The notes below the pieces were generated by a model that was not told the DNA's origin, did not search any database, and was given only the letters and a program-made list of their open reading frames with translations. The position numbers and the translations under genes were made by a program. DNA of 64,000 nucleotides from an uncultured Desulfatiglans sp. (lineage in GTDB: Bacteria; Desulfobacterota; DSM-4660; Desulfatiglandales; Desulfatiglandaceae): the NCBI GenBank assembly GCA_900498135.1, contig LR026961.1, forward strand, positions 4,391,904 through 4,455,903, written 5' to 3'. Positions 9,628 to 20,370 of the stretch are shown here, piece by piece; the first letter of the stretch is position 1, and each line of letters opens with the position of its first letter.

Positions 9628-9745
9628 GTCAATATCAAGGGAATCAATCGTTTGCGCGGAGGCGACCTGCAGGTCACCGTACAAGCAAACGTGCAGATTG
9701 ACGCAGAGATTGACCAAGAAGACCATTTCCGGATGGAAATCTATC
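9628..9745 (+). repeat. Dispersed palindromic repeat, copy 1
   Basis: Forward copy of the repeat family, downstream of the palindrome. The inverted-repeat core is at 9649-9691 (CGTTTG to CAAACG, with one substitution in the central palindrome). It is preceded by AATATCAAGG and followed by GTGCAGATTGACGCAGAGAT and GACCATTTCCGGATGGAAAT. It lies upstream of marC in non-coding DNA. Confidence 0.85.
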
Positions 9746-9876
9746 CTATACCTGCTGCCGGGAAGGCTTCATCTTCCAAACCCGGATAAAATCATTTCAT
9801 CGGCCTACGTTTCAGCGGGATCTGCGCCGCGCTGGTCCCGAGACGCATGCCGCTCCCAAATTGCTCACCACGCTTC

Positions 9877-9923
9877 AACGCGAACCGGCGCTGATTTGAA
9901 AAAAATCAGCGCCGGTTCGCGTT
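9877..9923. repeat. Perfect 21-bp inverted repeat
   Basis: Left arm 9877-9897 and right arm 9903-9923 are exact reverse complements around a GAAAA loop. No T-tract follows on the plus strand and no A-tract precedes for the minus strand, so it is not a typical intrinsic terminator. It could form a cruciform or a stable RNA hairpin. No nearby gene clearly uses it. Confidence 0.8.
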
Positions 9924-10355
9924 TGTGGCGGAGCCGTCTTCCAGCCTCGCAGCCATTCTCTTTCAGCACGAATCTCCATTCACTTGGATGATCTGTAGAG
10001 AGCGGTCCTACGCGTTCCGTTCATGGATCATGAAGGGCAAAAAGCCATCTTCGAGCATAAAATACACGCGGACCAGGCTGAGGCGACGGCGGATCACATG
10101 GCCCGTAGGCCCAGGGCTAATCGGGGCTTCTAAATAACCAGACAGGAAAAATCCTCGTCATCCTTGCATGTGAGGACCGCCCAATTCCCTATTCGGCGAA
10201 GGCCCCGGTGGGGCTTCCAGCAGAGGCACGACCAACGTGCCCCCATCCGTTGGACCTCAAAGATTCCCTTTCGTGCGGAAGCAAGAGACCGCCGTCTCGG
10301 CGGTCTGGAAGAGATCGGCTTCGAGGTCCGGCTTAACGGACGATGCTGGACTGGA
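9924..10355. other. Gene-poor region with a possible gene remnant
   Basis: Mostly without recognisable content. A short plus-strand frame at 10023-10133 would encode 36 residues (MDHEGQKAIFEHK at its start). The composition looks protein-like, but there is no good ribosome binding site and I do not recognise it. It may be the tail of a lost gene. Confidence 0.25.
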
Positions 10356-10805
10356 TCAAGCCTTCTTGTTCTTGGCGCGAAACTTCTTCAGCCGTTCACC
10401 CAGGCCCAGATCCTTCGCAGTCTTCCTGCGCTTCGCGGTCAGGCTTTTGGCGGCGAGTGCCTGGCGCGCCGGGAAACCCCATTTCTTGCGGTATTCCTTG
10501 GCATCCAGTCCATGATCCTTCAAATGCCGGTTGGTGATCTGTTTGAACTCCTTCCCGCACTCGAGGCAAATAACCTTGTTTCGCTGAATGGACTTCTTAG
10601 GGTCCATTCCTTCGAATGCGGCTCCCGCCTCTTTCTCGGCGAATACGGGAGCCTCGCCGGCAGCACCCTGCTCCGTGGATTCCATGTCTTTCAAGACACT
10701 GAAGGTCTTTCTGAGGAAATCCTGAATCTCCTCCGCGGACATTGTCGCGTGGGATGACTGCGCGGTCGCAATATCGACCGCCATCTCGGTGAGTGTTTTT
10801 GACAT
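10356..10805 (-). CDS. MucR/Ros family zinc-finger transcriptional regulator
   Basis: A 149-residue DNA-binding regulator with a prokaryotic C2H2-type zinc finger: C80 and C83 (CLECGKEF), H94 and H98 (HLKDH). The conserved GLDAKEYRKKWGFP follows, then a basic C-terminus. The MucR core is complete. The N-terminal 65 residues are variable. Ros/MucR proteins bind AT-rich DNA, repress many surface-polysaccharide or virulence genes and often repress themselves. The AT-rich DNA directly upstream (10806-11110) fits autoregulation, which is inference. AAAGGAGGAC precedes the ATG. Confidence 0.9.
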   Translation of the reverse strand: MSKTLTEMAVDIATAQSSHATMSAEEIQDFLRKTFSVLKDMESTEQGAAGEAPVFAEKEAGAAFEGMDPKKSIQRNKVICLECGKEFKQITNRHLKDHGLDAKEYRKKWGFPARQALAAKSLTAKRRKTAKDLGLGERLKKFRAKNKKA

Positions 10806-11514
10806 ACTATAGTCCTCCTTTCATTTAGCCGCTGGTGTTTATCTTACAATAGGCATTTCAAAAAACGATAATCAATAATCAGTTATGAGTCAATAGATTT
10901 ATTTCATATTGAGATTAAAAAATTCAGCACCAATCAAAAATCCCGTCCCAATTTCAGAAAGCGCTTCGCCCATTCACTTTTATTAGAGTACCGGCGCATG
11001 GCCCCATTCCGATAAAAGATAACGTTCTATTATTGAACAATATATACAAAATCGATCGACTTTTTCAACCGATATCCGTCGGTAAAACTGCTCCCTGGAC
11101 CGTCTGAAAAACTGTAGAGATTTGTTCTATCCATCTACGCACAAGAGCGGGTGTTTATCCTGAGCAACCTTTTCTTTCCCGAGTCGGCCAAGGATCAGTG
11201 CGACAGCGCGAAAAAAGATGCGTGAGAATACGTCCCGATTGTTATAATATGAGGTAAGGGCAGGATTGAGGGTTGCAGAAATCGTCTCCTTCGCCCAAAC
11301 ATGACCGAACACATTTTTCCCGGCCAGCCACGGCCGATCGGCGTAGAGGGATTCTTCGTCCTCGGGTTTCAGTCGTCGCGCCGGTCTTGGGTCAAGCAGG
11401 AAGAAAACGCTTCCGGGAAGTCTCAGCCGTCCATTTGCATGCTAAAGGATAAGGACATCGGACCTGATGGCTGTGGTGCTTCTGCCGATAGCCTGATGTT
11501 GGCTGGGAGGCCCG
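10806..11514. other. AT-rich intergenic region
   Basis: About 700 bp without a supportable gene. From 10840 to about 11110 the sequence is strikingly AT-rich compared with its neighbours, with many AT runs. It then returns toward normal composition. A TATAAT at about 11238 is present, but no convincing -35. A 61-codon minus-strand frame at 11127-11312 has no family I recognise and no clear ribosome binding site. The AT-rich part is a candidate operator zone for the adjacent MucR-like gene. Confidence 0.4.
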
Positions 11515-11660
11515 CTTGTCGAGCGGGGCGGGTCCCGTTTTGGCCAAGCCCAGAGAAATCAAGCGGGCGGAGGCGACCTGGTGGCCGCCGTACAAGCAAG
11601 GACGCAGATTGACGAACAAATTGGGAAAAAGGACCATTTCCCGACCGAAATTGAATGAGA
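11515..11660 (+). repeat. Decayed dispersed repeat, copy 2
   Basis: It carries GGGGCGGGTCCCG followed by TTGGCCAAG, GAAATCAAGCG, GGAGGCGACCTG, ACAAGCAAGGACGCAGATTG and GACCATTTCC, in the order seen in the copy near 57110-57240, but the central palindrome is broken. It ends 40 bp before the next gene. Confidence 0.7.
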
Positions 11661-11700
11661 TCAGCGGCGACGGATCACACCATGAGAGCAGGAGGAAGGC

Positions 11701-12096
11701 ATGAAAGGCATTCTGGTGCGATGGCTGGTGCTCACCATCGCGATTCTCGTGACGGCTTATCTGATCGAAGGCATCCATGTGAGCGGTTTTTTTAGTGCTT
11801 TTTTCACGGCGGCGATCCTGGGCATCCTGAATGCCTTCCTACGGCCTGTTCTGATTCTTTTGACACTTCCCATCAACGTTCTTACACTTGGGCTTTTCAC
11901 GTTCGTCATCAACGCCTTTTTGTTGATGATGGCTTCCGGCGCCGTTTCCGGTTTTATTGTGGAAAGTTTTGGATATGCCTTGCTCGGTTCACTGGTCATC
12001 AGCATCTTCAACTGGGTGTTGAGCAGTTTCATCACAGACCGGGGACAAATCACCACCATCAAAATGCGCAGACGCGACGGCGACCGTTGGGAATAG
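11701..12096 (+). CDS. YvlD/phage holin superfamily IV membrane protein
   Basis: A 131-residue protein with four hydrophobic helices (about 5-25, 28-50, 55-78 and 88-110) and a short basic tail. Family features are the N-terminal RWLVLTIAILVTAYLIEGI and LNAFLRPVLILLTLPINVLTLGLFTFVINA. Members are called phage holin family IV or YvlD, but they are ordinary chromosomal genes of unknown function. GGAGGAAGGC precedes the ATG. The next gene starts 42 bp downstream on the same strand. Confidence 0.88.
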   Translation: MKGILVRWLVLTIAILVTAYLIEGIHVSGFFSAFFTAAILGILNAFLRPVLILLTLPINVLTLGLFTFVINAFLLMMASGAVSGFIVESFGYALLGSLVISIFNWVLSSFITDRGQITTIKMRRRDGDRWE

Positions 12097-12138
12097 CCCA
12101 TCGAGCCGGTTGCCTCGCACGAAGGAGGAGCATCTGTC

Positions 12139-13404
12139 ATGCCATCGGATCAACTTGAAACCCCAACAACGGGGAACACCATCACGTGGGATTCCCAGGG
12201 CCGCCCCATCGTTCCTGACACCCCCATCATCCCCTTCATCGAAGGAGACGGCACCGGCCCCGACATCTGGCGCGCGGCGCGCCCGGTCATCGACACAGCG
12301 GTCCGAAAGGCCTACGACGGCAAAAAGGCGGTCCTCTGGCTGGAACTCCTGGCGGGCGCGAAGGCGCAGGACGTTCTGGGCTGCGAGTGCCTCCTGCCCG
12401 AAGAGACCCTCGAGGCCCTGACCCGCTACGGCATTGCCATCAAGGGACCCCTCACCACCCCGGTCGGGGGCGGCTTCCGCTCCCTGAACGTCACCCTCCG
12501 CCAGAGGCTCGATCTGTATGCCTGTATCCGGCCCGTCCGTTACGTACCCGGGATCCCGGCCCCTGTCCGGCACCCTGAAAAGGTCGATCTGGTGATCTTC
12601 CGCGAGAATACGGAGGATGTCTACGCCGGGGTCGAGTGGGAGGCGGAATCACCGGCCGCCCGAGAGATCCTCGAACAGATCAATGCCAGACTTTCATTCG
12701 AAGGCAAACCCCTCCTGCCGATCGACAGCGCCGTCGGCATCAAGCCCATGAGCCGGCGCAACACGCAGCGCCTCGTGGCGCGGGCGATCCAGTATGCCGC
12801 TGATCACCACTATGACAGCGTCACCCTGGTACACAAAGGAAACATCATGAAATACACGGAGGGGGCCTTCCGTGACTGGGGCTACCAGACGGCGCGAGAG
12901 CGGTTCGGCGACCTTACCCTCACCGAGGAGGAGCTTTTCGCGGATTTCGGCGGAAAGGCACCGGCCGGCAGGATCGTGATCAAGGACCGGATCGCTGACG
13001 CGATGTTCCAGCAACTGCTCCTGCGCCCGGAGGAATACGGCGTCCTGGCGACGCCCAATCTGAACGGGGATTACCTGTCGGACGCGGCGGCGGCGCAGGT
13101 GGGTGGGCTCGGCATGGCCCCGGGCGCCAACGTCGGAGACCGGTGCGCCGTGTTCGAGGCGACCCATGGATCGGCCCCGAAATACGCGGGTCTGGACAAG
13201 GTCAATCCCGGGTCACTGATTCTTTCAGGGGTCGAGATGCTGCGCTTCATGGGCTGGGACGAGGCGGCCGATCTCATCCTGAAAGGTCTTCGAAACACCA
13301 TCGCAGACGGCATCGTGACCTATGACCTGGCGCGCCAGATGGAGAACGCCAGGGAGGTCTCCTGCTCGGCCTTCGGCGCTGCGATCGAGAGCCGCATGGG
13401 CTAG
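12139..13404 (+). CDS. icd: Isocitrate dehydrogenase (NADP-dependent type)
   Basis: A 421-residue decarboxylating isocitrate dehydrogenase converting isocitrate to 2-oxoglutarate. The substrate-binding [22 protein letters not shown] lies at about 114-135, with the serine that is phosphorylated by AceK in E. coli. ENTEDVYAG is near 155, [10 protein letters not shown] near 234, and NLNGDYLSD and [10 protein letters not shown] lie in the C-terminal half. Length and motifs match the E. coli-type enzyme. NADP preference is assumed from family type. Its product is a possible substrate for the ferredoxin oxidoreductase encoded from 17332. Its stop codon overlaps that of mnmG on the opposite strand. 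Confidence 0.95.
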   Translation: MPSDQLETPTTGNTITWDSQGRPIVPDTPIIPFIEGDGTGPDIWRAARPVIDTAVRKAYDGKKAVLWLELLAGAKAQDVLGCECLLPEETLEALTRYGIAIKGPLTTPVGGGFRSLNVTLRQRLDLYACIRPVRYVPGIPAPVRHPEKVDLVIFRENTEDVYAGVEWEAESPAAREILEQINARLSFEGKPLLPIDSAVGIKPMSRRNTQRLVARAIQYAADHHYDSVTLVHKGNIMKYTEGAFRDWGYQTARERFGDLTLTEEELFADFGGKAPAGRIVIKDRIADAMFQQLLLRPEEYGVLATPNLNGDYLSDAAAAQVGGLGMAPGANVGDRCAVFEATHGSAPKYAGLDKVNPGSLILSGVEMLRFMGWDEAADLILKGLRNTIADGIVTYDLARQMENAREVSCSAFGAAIESRMG

Positions 13405-15281
13405 CAGGACGCGCCGGAGCGTTTCAGATGGACCTGGATGGCCATCAGGGCCGCGGGGGTTACGCCGGATATCCGGGATGCCTGTCCCATCGAGGAAGGG
13501 CGGACGCGGCTGAGCTTCTCCCGCACCTCTGTCGTGAGGCCATGGACGGCACGGTAATCCAGGTCCTCCGGCAGGCGCGTGTTTTCCATCTTCCGAAGCC
13601 TTTCCACCTGCTGCTCCTGCCGTTCGATATAGCCTTCATACTTGACACGCGTCTCGACCTCGGCGGCGATCGGCTCCTCGATCCCGTCGAGCTCCGCATC
13701 GAAGGCCTTCAGATCCTCGAAGACGACCTCGCTCCGCCTGAGCAACTGCGCCAGGGAGATCGGATGCTTGATCGGCGCGGAACCGATCGCCCTCAGGCGA
13801 TCCTGGGTCGAGGGCTCCGGCTTCAGCAACACGTGCCTCAGGCGGTCCAGGGTTCCTTCGATCCGCTCGCGCCGGCGCCGGAACGCAGAATACACGTCGT
13901 CGGAGACGAGGCCAAGCCGCCGTCCAATCTCCGTCAAGCGAAAGTCGGCGTTGTCTTCGCGGAGCAGCAGCCGGTATTCCGCCCGCGAAGTGAACATCCG
14001 GTAGGGCTCCCGTGTCCCCTTCGTGACCAGATCGTCGATCAATACCCCAGTGTAGGCCTGGTCGCGCCCCAGGATCAGAGGCTCCTCCCCGCGCACCTGC
14101 AAAACGGCGTTGACCCCCGCCATCAGCCCCTGTGCCGCGGCTTCCTCGTAGCCGGACGTGCCGTTGATCTGCCCCGCGTGGAAAAGACCGGCGATGGACT
14201 TGGTTTCGAGGCTCGGCTTCAACTGGATCGGATCGACGTAGTCGTATTCGATGGCATAGCCCGGCCGGAGGATCTCGGCCCGCTCGAGGCCGGGGATGGA
14301 ACGGACCATGCGGAGTTGGATATCGATGGGCAGGCTGGTGGCGAGGCCATTCGGGTAAACCTCGACCGTATCGAGCCCCTCGGGCTCGAGGAAGATCTGG
14401 TGGCGCTCCTTCTCGGCGAACCGGACGACTTTGTCCTCGATCGAGGGGCAGTAGCGCGCCCCCACGCCCTTGATGACGCCCGAAAAGAGCGGCGAGCGGT
14501 CCAGGCCCGAACGGATCACGGCATGGGTCTCGGAGGTGGTGTAGGTCATGTGGCAGGGAACCTGGGGCAGGGTGATCCCGCGTGTGCGAAATGAGAAGGG
14601 CTTCGGAACCGGGTCCCCCGGCTGGGGCGTCAGGCCTTCGTAGTCGATGCTGCGGGCGTTCAAGCGGGGCGTCGTTCCGGTCTTGAGCCGGTCGACCTGA
14701 AGGCCAAGCTCTGCCAGTTGCTCCGAGAGCTTCAGCGACGGCGGATCCCCCATTCGGCCGGCCGGGAACCGGTTGAGGCCGATGTGGATCAGCCCTCCCA
14801 GGAAGGTGCCCGTCGTCAGGATCACGGTCCGGCCGCGGATCTCTTCGTGGAGATGGGTCTCGATGCCCTCCACGCGGCCGGTCTGGACCATCAGGCGGTC
14901 GACCATCGCCTGGCGGACATCCAGGCGCGGCTGGCCTTCCACGACCTGTTTCATGCGCTTGCGGTAAAGGTCCCGGTCGTTCTGAGAGCGCGACCCCTGG
15001 ACCGCCAGACCTTTGCGGGTGTTGAGGCGCCGGAACTGGATCCCGGTGGCATCGGCGTTCAGGGCCATCTCCCCGCCGAGGGCATCGATCTCCTTGACCA
15101 GATGGCCCTTGGCCAGGCCGCCGATGGCCGGGTTGCAGCTCATAGCGGCTACGTGGTCCAGGTTGATGGTCAGCAGCAGCGTGCGGTGGCCCATGCGGGC
15201 CGCAGCCAGGGCAGCCTCGCACCCGGCATGCCCGGCCCCGACCACGATGACGTCGTAGGGTTCTGAATCGGAATGGAACAT
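13401..15281 (-). CDS. mnmG: tRNA uridine-5-carboxymethylaminomethyl modification enzyme MnmG
   Basis: A 626-residue FAD protein that with MnmE installs the cmnm5 group on wobble uridine-34. The FAD-binding [17 protein letters not shown] is at 15-31, with [26 protein letters not shown] near 52 and [19 protein letters not shown] near 372. The frame is open another 66 bp upstream, but those codons lie inside a dispersed repeat, so I start at the ATG at 15281, whose product begins [17 protein letters not shown] as expected for the family. The ribosome binding site is weak. Repeat insertion so close to the start may have displaced the native promoter. Confidence 0.94.
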   Translation of the reverse strand: MFHSDSEPYDVIVVGAGHAGCEAALAAARMGHRTLLLTINLDHVAAMSCNPAIGGLAKGHLVKEIDALGGEMALNADATGIQFRRLNTRKGLAVQGSRSQNDRDLYRKRMKQVVEGQPRLDVRQAMVDRLMVQTGRVEGIETHLHEEIRGRTVILTTGTFLGGLIHIGLNRFPAGRMGDPPSLKLSEQLAELGLQVDRLKTGTTPRLNARSIDYEGLTPQPGDPVPKPFSFRTRGITLPQVPCHMTYTTSETHAVIRSGLDRSPLFSGVIKGVGARYCPSIEDKVVRFAEKERHQIFLEPEGLDTVEVYPNGLATSLPIDIQLRMVRSIPGLERAEILRPGYAIEYDYVDPIQLKPSLETKSIAGLFHAGQINGTSGYEEAAAQGLMAGVNAVLQVRGEEPLILGRDQAYTGVLIDDLVTKGTREPYRMFTSRAEYRLLLREDNADFRLTEIGRRLGLVSDDVYSAFRRRRERIEGTLDRLRHVLLKPEPSTQDRLRAIGSAPIKHPISLAQLLRRSEVVFEDLKAFDAELDGIEEPIAAEVETRVKYEGYIERQEQQVERLRKMENTRLPEDLDYRAVHGLTTEVREKLSRVRPSSMGQASRISGVTPAALMAIQVHLKRSGASC

Positions 15282-15300
15282 CGAGGCCGCACCGAAACTA

Positions 15301-15480
15301 GATCGTTTCCATCCGGAAATGGTCTTTTTGGCCAATCTCGGCGTCAATCTGCACGTTCGCTTGTGCGGCGACCACCAGGTCGCCTCCGCGCAAACGCTTG
15401 ATTTCCTTGATATTGGCCAAAAATCCTCATTTCCGGATTGGAAACTGAGTCCTACCGAGAAATCATTTCGGCATGAATAC
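15301..15480 (-). repeat. Dispersed palindromic repeat, copy 3, upstream of mnmG
   Basis: Reverse-orientation copy. TTTCCATCCGGAAATGGTC leads into GCCAATCTCGGCGTCAATC, then the inverted-repeat core at 15354-15396 and TTGATTTCCTTGATATTGGCC. It ends near GAAATCATTTCGGC. In the core GACCACCAGGTCGCC replaces part of the perfect palindrome. It lies between purA and mnmG. Confidence 0.88.
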
Positions 15481-15581
15481 TAGATCATATGAAACGAGGT
15501 CCTACCGGGATACCCTCTCCGGATGGACGCGGGACCGGCAAATTCTTCAATCAGCGGAGGCCGGTTCCCGCAAAACCCCTG

Positions 15582-17249
<1,668 letters not shown>

Positions 17250-17277
17250 TTGACATGCCAGGACATCAGCCTATAAT
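17250..17277 (+). promoter_or_regulatory. Near-consensus sigma-70 promoter for the kor-hdr cluster
   Basis: A perfect TTGACA (17250-17255), a 16-bp spacer and a perfect TATAAT (17272-17277). Transcription would start near 17284, about 48 bp before the ferredoxin gene. It is the best promoter match noticed in the window. Confidence 0.85.
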
Positions 17278-17331
17278 GGCTCCCATTGAATTCCGCATCC
17301 ATCCCCGGAACGCTTTTATCAGGGAAATCCC

Positions 17332-17592
17332 ATGGCTTTTTGGCGGGCCCCTCTCGATGCCGGCGATATCCAAGTGACGCGCGGCATCGTTTACATCCTC
17401 GAAGACCGATGCAAAGGCTGCGGCTACTGCATCGAGTTCTGCCCCAAAGGAATCCTCGAATTCTCCAGGAGCTTCAATAAGAAAGGATACCACCCGCCTG
17501 TCGTTTCAGACAAGGAGCAGTGCGTCAACTGCCATTTTTGCGAGATCATCTGCCCCGAATTCGCCATCTACTCGGTGGAAGCCCCGTCCTGA
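17332..17592 (+). CDS. 2x[4Fe-4S] ferredoxin, KorD-like subunit
   Basis: An 86-residue ferredoxin with two complete CxxCxxCxxxC motifs: C27, C30, C33, C37 (CKGCGYCIEFCP) and C64, C67, C70, C74 (CVNCHFCEIICP). The position directly before KorA and KorB homologues matches the delta subunit of 2-oxoacid:ferredoxin oxidoreductases, which wires the TPP-bound catalytic site to external ferredoxin. AGGGAA precedes the ATG. First gene after the strong promoter. The next gene begins 60 bp later. Confidence 0.92.
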   Translation: MAFWRAPLDAGDIQVTRGIVYILEDRCKGCGYCIEFCPKGILEFSRSFNKKGYHPPVVSDKEQCVNCHFCEIICPEFAIYSVEAPS

Positions 17593-17652
17593 AAACGCCC
17601 TCGCCTCGATTCCGGAGGAAGGTCCGGGGAAAAATGATAGGGAACCGACCTC

Positions 17653-18810
17653 ATGAAACCAGCCGTTCTAACAGGTGAGCACTTTATGACCGGGGACGTG
17701 GCCTGCGCCGAAGGCGCCCTGGCCGCGGGCTGCCTCTTTTTCGGGGGTTATCCGATCACGCCGGCGACCGAGATCGCCGAACATATGTCGGAACGGCTTC
17801 CGGAGGTCGGGGGCACCTTCATCCAGATGGAGGACGAGATCGCCGCCATGGCCTCCGTCCTCGGAGCGAGCTGCGCCGGTGTCAAAAGCATGACCGCCAC
17901 CTCCGGCCCGGGCTTCAGTTTGATGATGGAAAACATCGGCCTCGCGGTCTGCACCGAGACGCCCTGCGTCGTCGTCAATGTCCAGCGTGCCGGCCCTTCG
18001 ACGGGGCTTCCAACCCTGGGCGCTCAAGCCGATATGATGCAGGCGCGCTGGGGGTCCCACGGACATTACGAGATCATCGCCCTCGCCCCCTCTTCGCCTC
18101 AGGAGATCTTCTACCAGACCATCACCGCCTTCAACCTGGCCGAGCGCTACCGCGTCCCGGTCCTCGTCATGACCGACGAATTCGTGGGGCACTTGAGCGA
18201 GCGCGTCGTCATCCCCGAGCCGCAAGATATCCGCCTCGCCGGACGCCCTGTGCCGAAAGGGCGCAAGGACCGGTTCAAGCCTTTCAGGGCGGGGCCCGAC
18301 GGCATCGCCCCGATGGCCTCCGCGGGCGAAGGGTATCGCATCCACGTGACCGGCCTGACGCACGACGAGCGCGGCTACCCGACCATGACCGTCGACGCCC
18401 AGACCGAGATGATGGAGCGGCTCGTCGGGAAGATCCGCAGACACGAAGAGGAGATCATCCTGACCGACGGGTACCGCCTGGACGACGCCGAGATCGTCGT
18501 CGTCTCCTACGGGGTTTCGGCGCGCACGGCCTACGCCGCCGTGGACGAGGCCCGCCGGTCCGGCATCAAGGCCGGCCTTTTCAGGCTCCTCACCGTCTGG
18601 CCGTTTCCGGAGCGCCGCATCCGGCAGCTCGCGGAGCGTGTCAAGGCCTTCGTGACCGTGGAAATCAATCTCGGCCAGATCCACCTCGAGGTTGAACGCT
18701 GTGCGGCCGGCAAGGCGCCGACCCTGCTCGTGGGCCATCCCGGAGGCGCCATCATCCCCCCGGAGCAAGTCATCGAAGCCATGCAGACCATCGCCAAAGA
18801 GGGTCAATGA
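17653..18810 (+). CDS. korA: 2-oxoacid:ferredoxin oxidoreductase, alpha subunit
   Basis: A 385-residue alpha subunit of the 2-oxoglutarate-type ferredoxin oxidoreductase. It has the family segments GCLFFGGYPITPATEIAEHM near 26-45, QMEDEIAAMASVLGASCAGVKSMTATSGPGFSLM near 56-90, and QRAGPSTGLPTLGAQADMMQARWGSHG near 112-138. The complex oxidatively decarboxylates a 2-oxoacid to acyl-CoA, CO2 and reduced ferredoxin, or runs in reverse. The exact substrate (2-oxoglutarate or a branched or aromatic 2-oxoacid) cannot be read from sequence. The stop overlaps the next start by 4 bp, showing translational coupling. Confidence 0.9.
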   Translation: MKPAVLTGEHFMTGDVACAEGALAAGCLFFGGYPITPATEIAEHMSERLPEVGGTFIQMEDEIAAMASVLGASCAGVKSMTATSGPGFSLMMENIGLAVCTETPCVVVNVQRAGPSTGLPTLGAQADMMQARWGSHGHYEIIALAPSSPQEIFYQTITAFNLAERYRVPVLVMTDEFVGHLSERVVIPEPQDIRLAGRPVPKGRKDRFKPFRAGPDGIAPMASAGEGYRIHVTGLTHDERGYPTMTVDAQTEMMERLVGKIRRHEEEIILTDGYRLDDAEIVVVSYGVSARTAYAAVDEARRSGIKAGLFRLLTVWPFPERRIRQLAERVKAFVTVEINLGQIHLEVERCAAGKAPTLLVGHPGGAIIPPEQVIEAMQTIAKEGQ

Positions 18811-19676
18811 TCATGAAAAAAGCCGCCGCCCCGCCGCCCCACCCGCTCGAGGATCTCATCCGCACCGATCGCATCCCGCACATCTGGTGTCCGGGGTGCG
18901 GCATCGGCACCGTCTTTTCAGCCTCCCTCTACGCCATGAAGACGAGCGGCATCGACCTCGAGAAGACCGTCATGGTCTCAGGGATCGGGTGCTCAGGCCG
19001 CGGTGCGGGGTATGTCAACCTGGACTCCTATCACACCACGCATGGACGCGCGATCCCCTTCGCGACGGGGATGAAACTGGCCAATCCGGAGCTGAACGTC
19101 GTGGTCTTCAGCGGGGACGGGGATCTGTTCGCGATCGGGGGCAACCACTTCATCCATGCGGCCCGGCGCAACGTGGATCTCACCGTCATCTGCGTCAACA
19201 ATTTCAACTACGGCATGACCGGCGGCCAGGTGGCGGCGACCACCCCGCTGAGGGCCCGCACCACCACCACCCCGTATGGCAACCCGGAGACGCCCTTCAA
19301 CCTCCCGCTCCTGGCCTTCGCCTCCGGCGCGACCTATGTGGCGCGATGGACCATCCTGCACACCAGGGATCTGACGGAATCCATCGCCGAGGCCCTCCTC
19401 CGCCCGGGCTTTTCCTTCGTCGAAGTGCTGGCGCCTTGCCCCATCAACTACGGACGCCGAAACCGCGAAAAGCCGCTGGAGACCTTGCGCCTTTACCAGG
19501 AAAAGACGATCGTCCGGAACGATGCGCATCCCACGGAGTTGGAGGTCGACTTCGAAAAGGGCGTGATCCTCGGCAAGTTCGTCGATGTCCACCGCCCCAC
19601 GTGCAGCGACCATTACGATCAGATCTGCCGGCCGAAGGACCTTGTCGAAAACGCCCAGGCCGAGGCCGGGGCATGA
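18807..19676 (+). CDS. korB: 2-oxoacid:ferredoxin oxidoreductase, beta subunit (TPP-binding)
   Basis: A 289-residue TPP-binding subunit. It has WCPGCGIGTVFSASLYAM near 31-48, the GIGCSGRGAGYVNLDSYHTTHGRAIPFATGMKLA block, and the thiamine-binding VVFSGDGDLFAIGGNHFIHAARRN followed by NNFNYGMTGGQ. The beginning could be the ATG at 18807, overlapping the korA stop, or the ATG at 18813. GAGGG lies at usable spacing for either. It forms the catalytic core with the alpha subunit. Confidence 0.92.
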   Translation: MIMKKAAAPPPHPLEDLIRTDRIPHIWCPGCGIGTVFSASLYAMKTSGIDLEKTVMVSGIGCSGRGAGYVNLDSYHTTHGRAIPFATGMKLANPELNVVVFSGDGDLFAIGGNHFIHAARRNVDLTVICVNNFNYGMTGGQVAATTPLRARTTTTPYGNPETPFNLPLLAFASGATYVARWTILHTRDLTESIAEALLRPGFSFVEVLAPCPINYGRRNREKPLETLRLYQEKTIVRNDAHPTELEVDFEKGVILGKFVDVHRPTCSDHYDQICRPKDLVENAQAEAGA

Positions 19677-19766
19677 GGGCGATCGCGCCACCCGGGGCGG
19701 CCGCCAACCCTGCAGGCGGACAACGCTTACGCCCATGAACCGCATTCAAACCTACAGGTGCCTCCT

Positions 19767-20363
19767 ATGAAAATGGACCAGGGTCCAGGCGCTCAAACGG
19801 AAATCATCTTCACCGGCTTCGGGGGCCAGGGGATCGTTCTTGCGGGAAAGATCCTCGGCGAGGCCGTCGCCCTGGGAGACCACAAGGAGAGCACCCTCGT
19901 GCAATCCTACGGACCCGAGGCCCGGGGAGGAGCCTGCAGCGCCCAGGTCATCATCTCGGAGCGAACGATCCACTACCCGTATGTCCGGCAGGCGGACATC
20001 CTCGTCTGCATGTCCCAGGGCGGCCTCGAAAAGTTCATCGAACTGCTGAGGCCCGAGGGGATCCTGATCCTCGATTCCGATCTGGTGCAGCCCCGCGGGC
20101 TCGACCGCGCACACTTCGATATACCGGCCACCCGCCTGGCCGAAGAGCTCGGGCGTAAGATGATGGCCAACATCATCATGCTCGGTTTCTTCACCGCCGT
20201 CACTGAAGCCGTCTCCTTCGAGGCGGCCTCCGAAACCGTGGCCGCCTCGGTGCCCAAAGGAACGGAAACCACGAATCTCAAAGCCTTTTCCAAGGGCTGG
20301 GATTACGGCCGCGCCTTGTTGAAGGGGCGTCAGAAGAAGGCCGAAGGAAGGACAGGGGCCTGA
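19767..20363 (+). CDS. korC: 2-oxoacid:ferredoxin oxidoreductase, gamma subunit
   Basis: A 198-residue gamma subunit. It has TGFGGQGIVLAGKILGEAVA near 14-33, QSYGPEARGGACSAQVIIS near 48-66, and AEELGRKMMANIIMLGFF, all typical of the CoA-contacting gamma chain. I take the ATG at 19767, because AGGTG is upstream. A GTG at 19758 is in frame but lacks a ribosome binding site. A 90-bp gap separates it from korB, while the next gene starts 7 bp after its stop, so the whole set is likely one operon. Confidence 0.92.
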   Translation: MKMDQGPGAQTEIIFTGFGGQGIVLAGKILGEAVALGDHKESTLVQSYGPEARGGACSAQVIISERTIHYPYVRQADILVCMSQGGLEKFIELLRPEGILILDSDLVQPRGLDRAHFDIPATRLAEELGRKMMANIIMLGFFTAVTEAVSFEAASETVAASVPKGTETTNLKAFSKGWDYGRALLKGRQKKAEGRTGA

Positions 20364-20370
20364 TCGCATC

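Noticed and set aside
9877..9923. Intrinsic terminator
   Set aside because: A T-tract is missing on either strand, and no gene ends close by in a suitable orientation.
11127..11312. 61-codon minus-strand frame in the AT-rich region
   Set aside because: No recognisable family and no convincing ribosome binding site. It could be chance.
15282..15347. 22-residue N-terminal extension of MnmG
   Set aside because: These codons fall inside the dispersed repeat. The family N-terminus fits the ATG at 15281.
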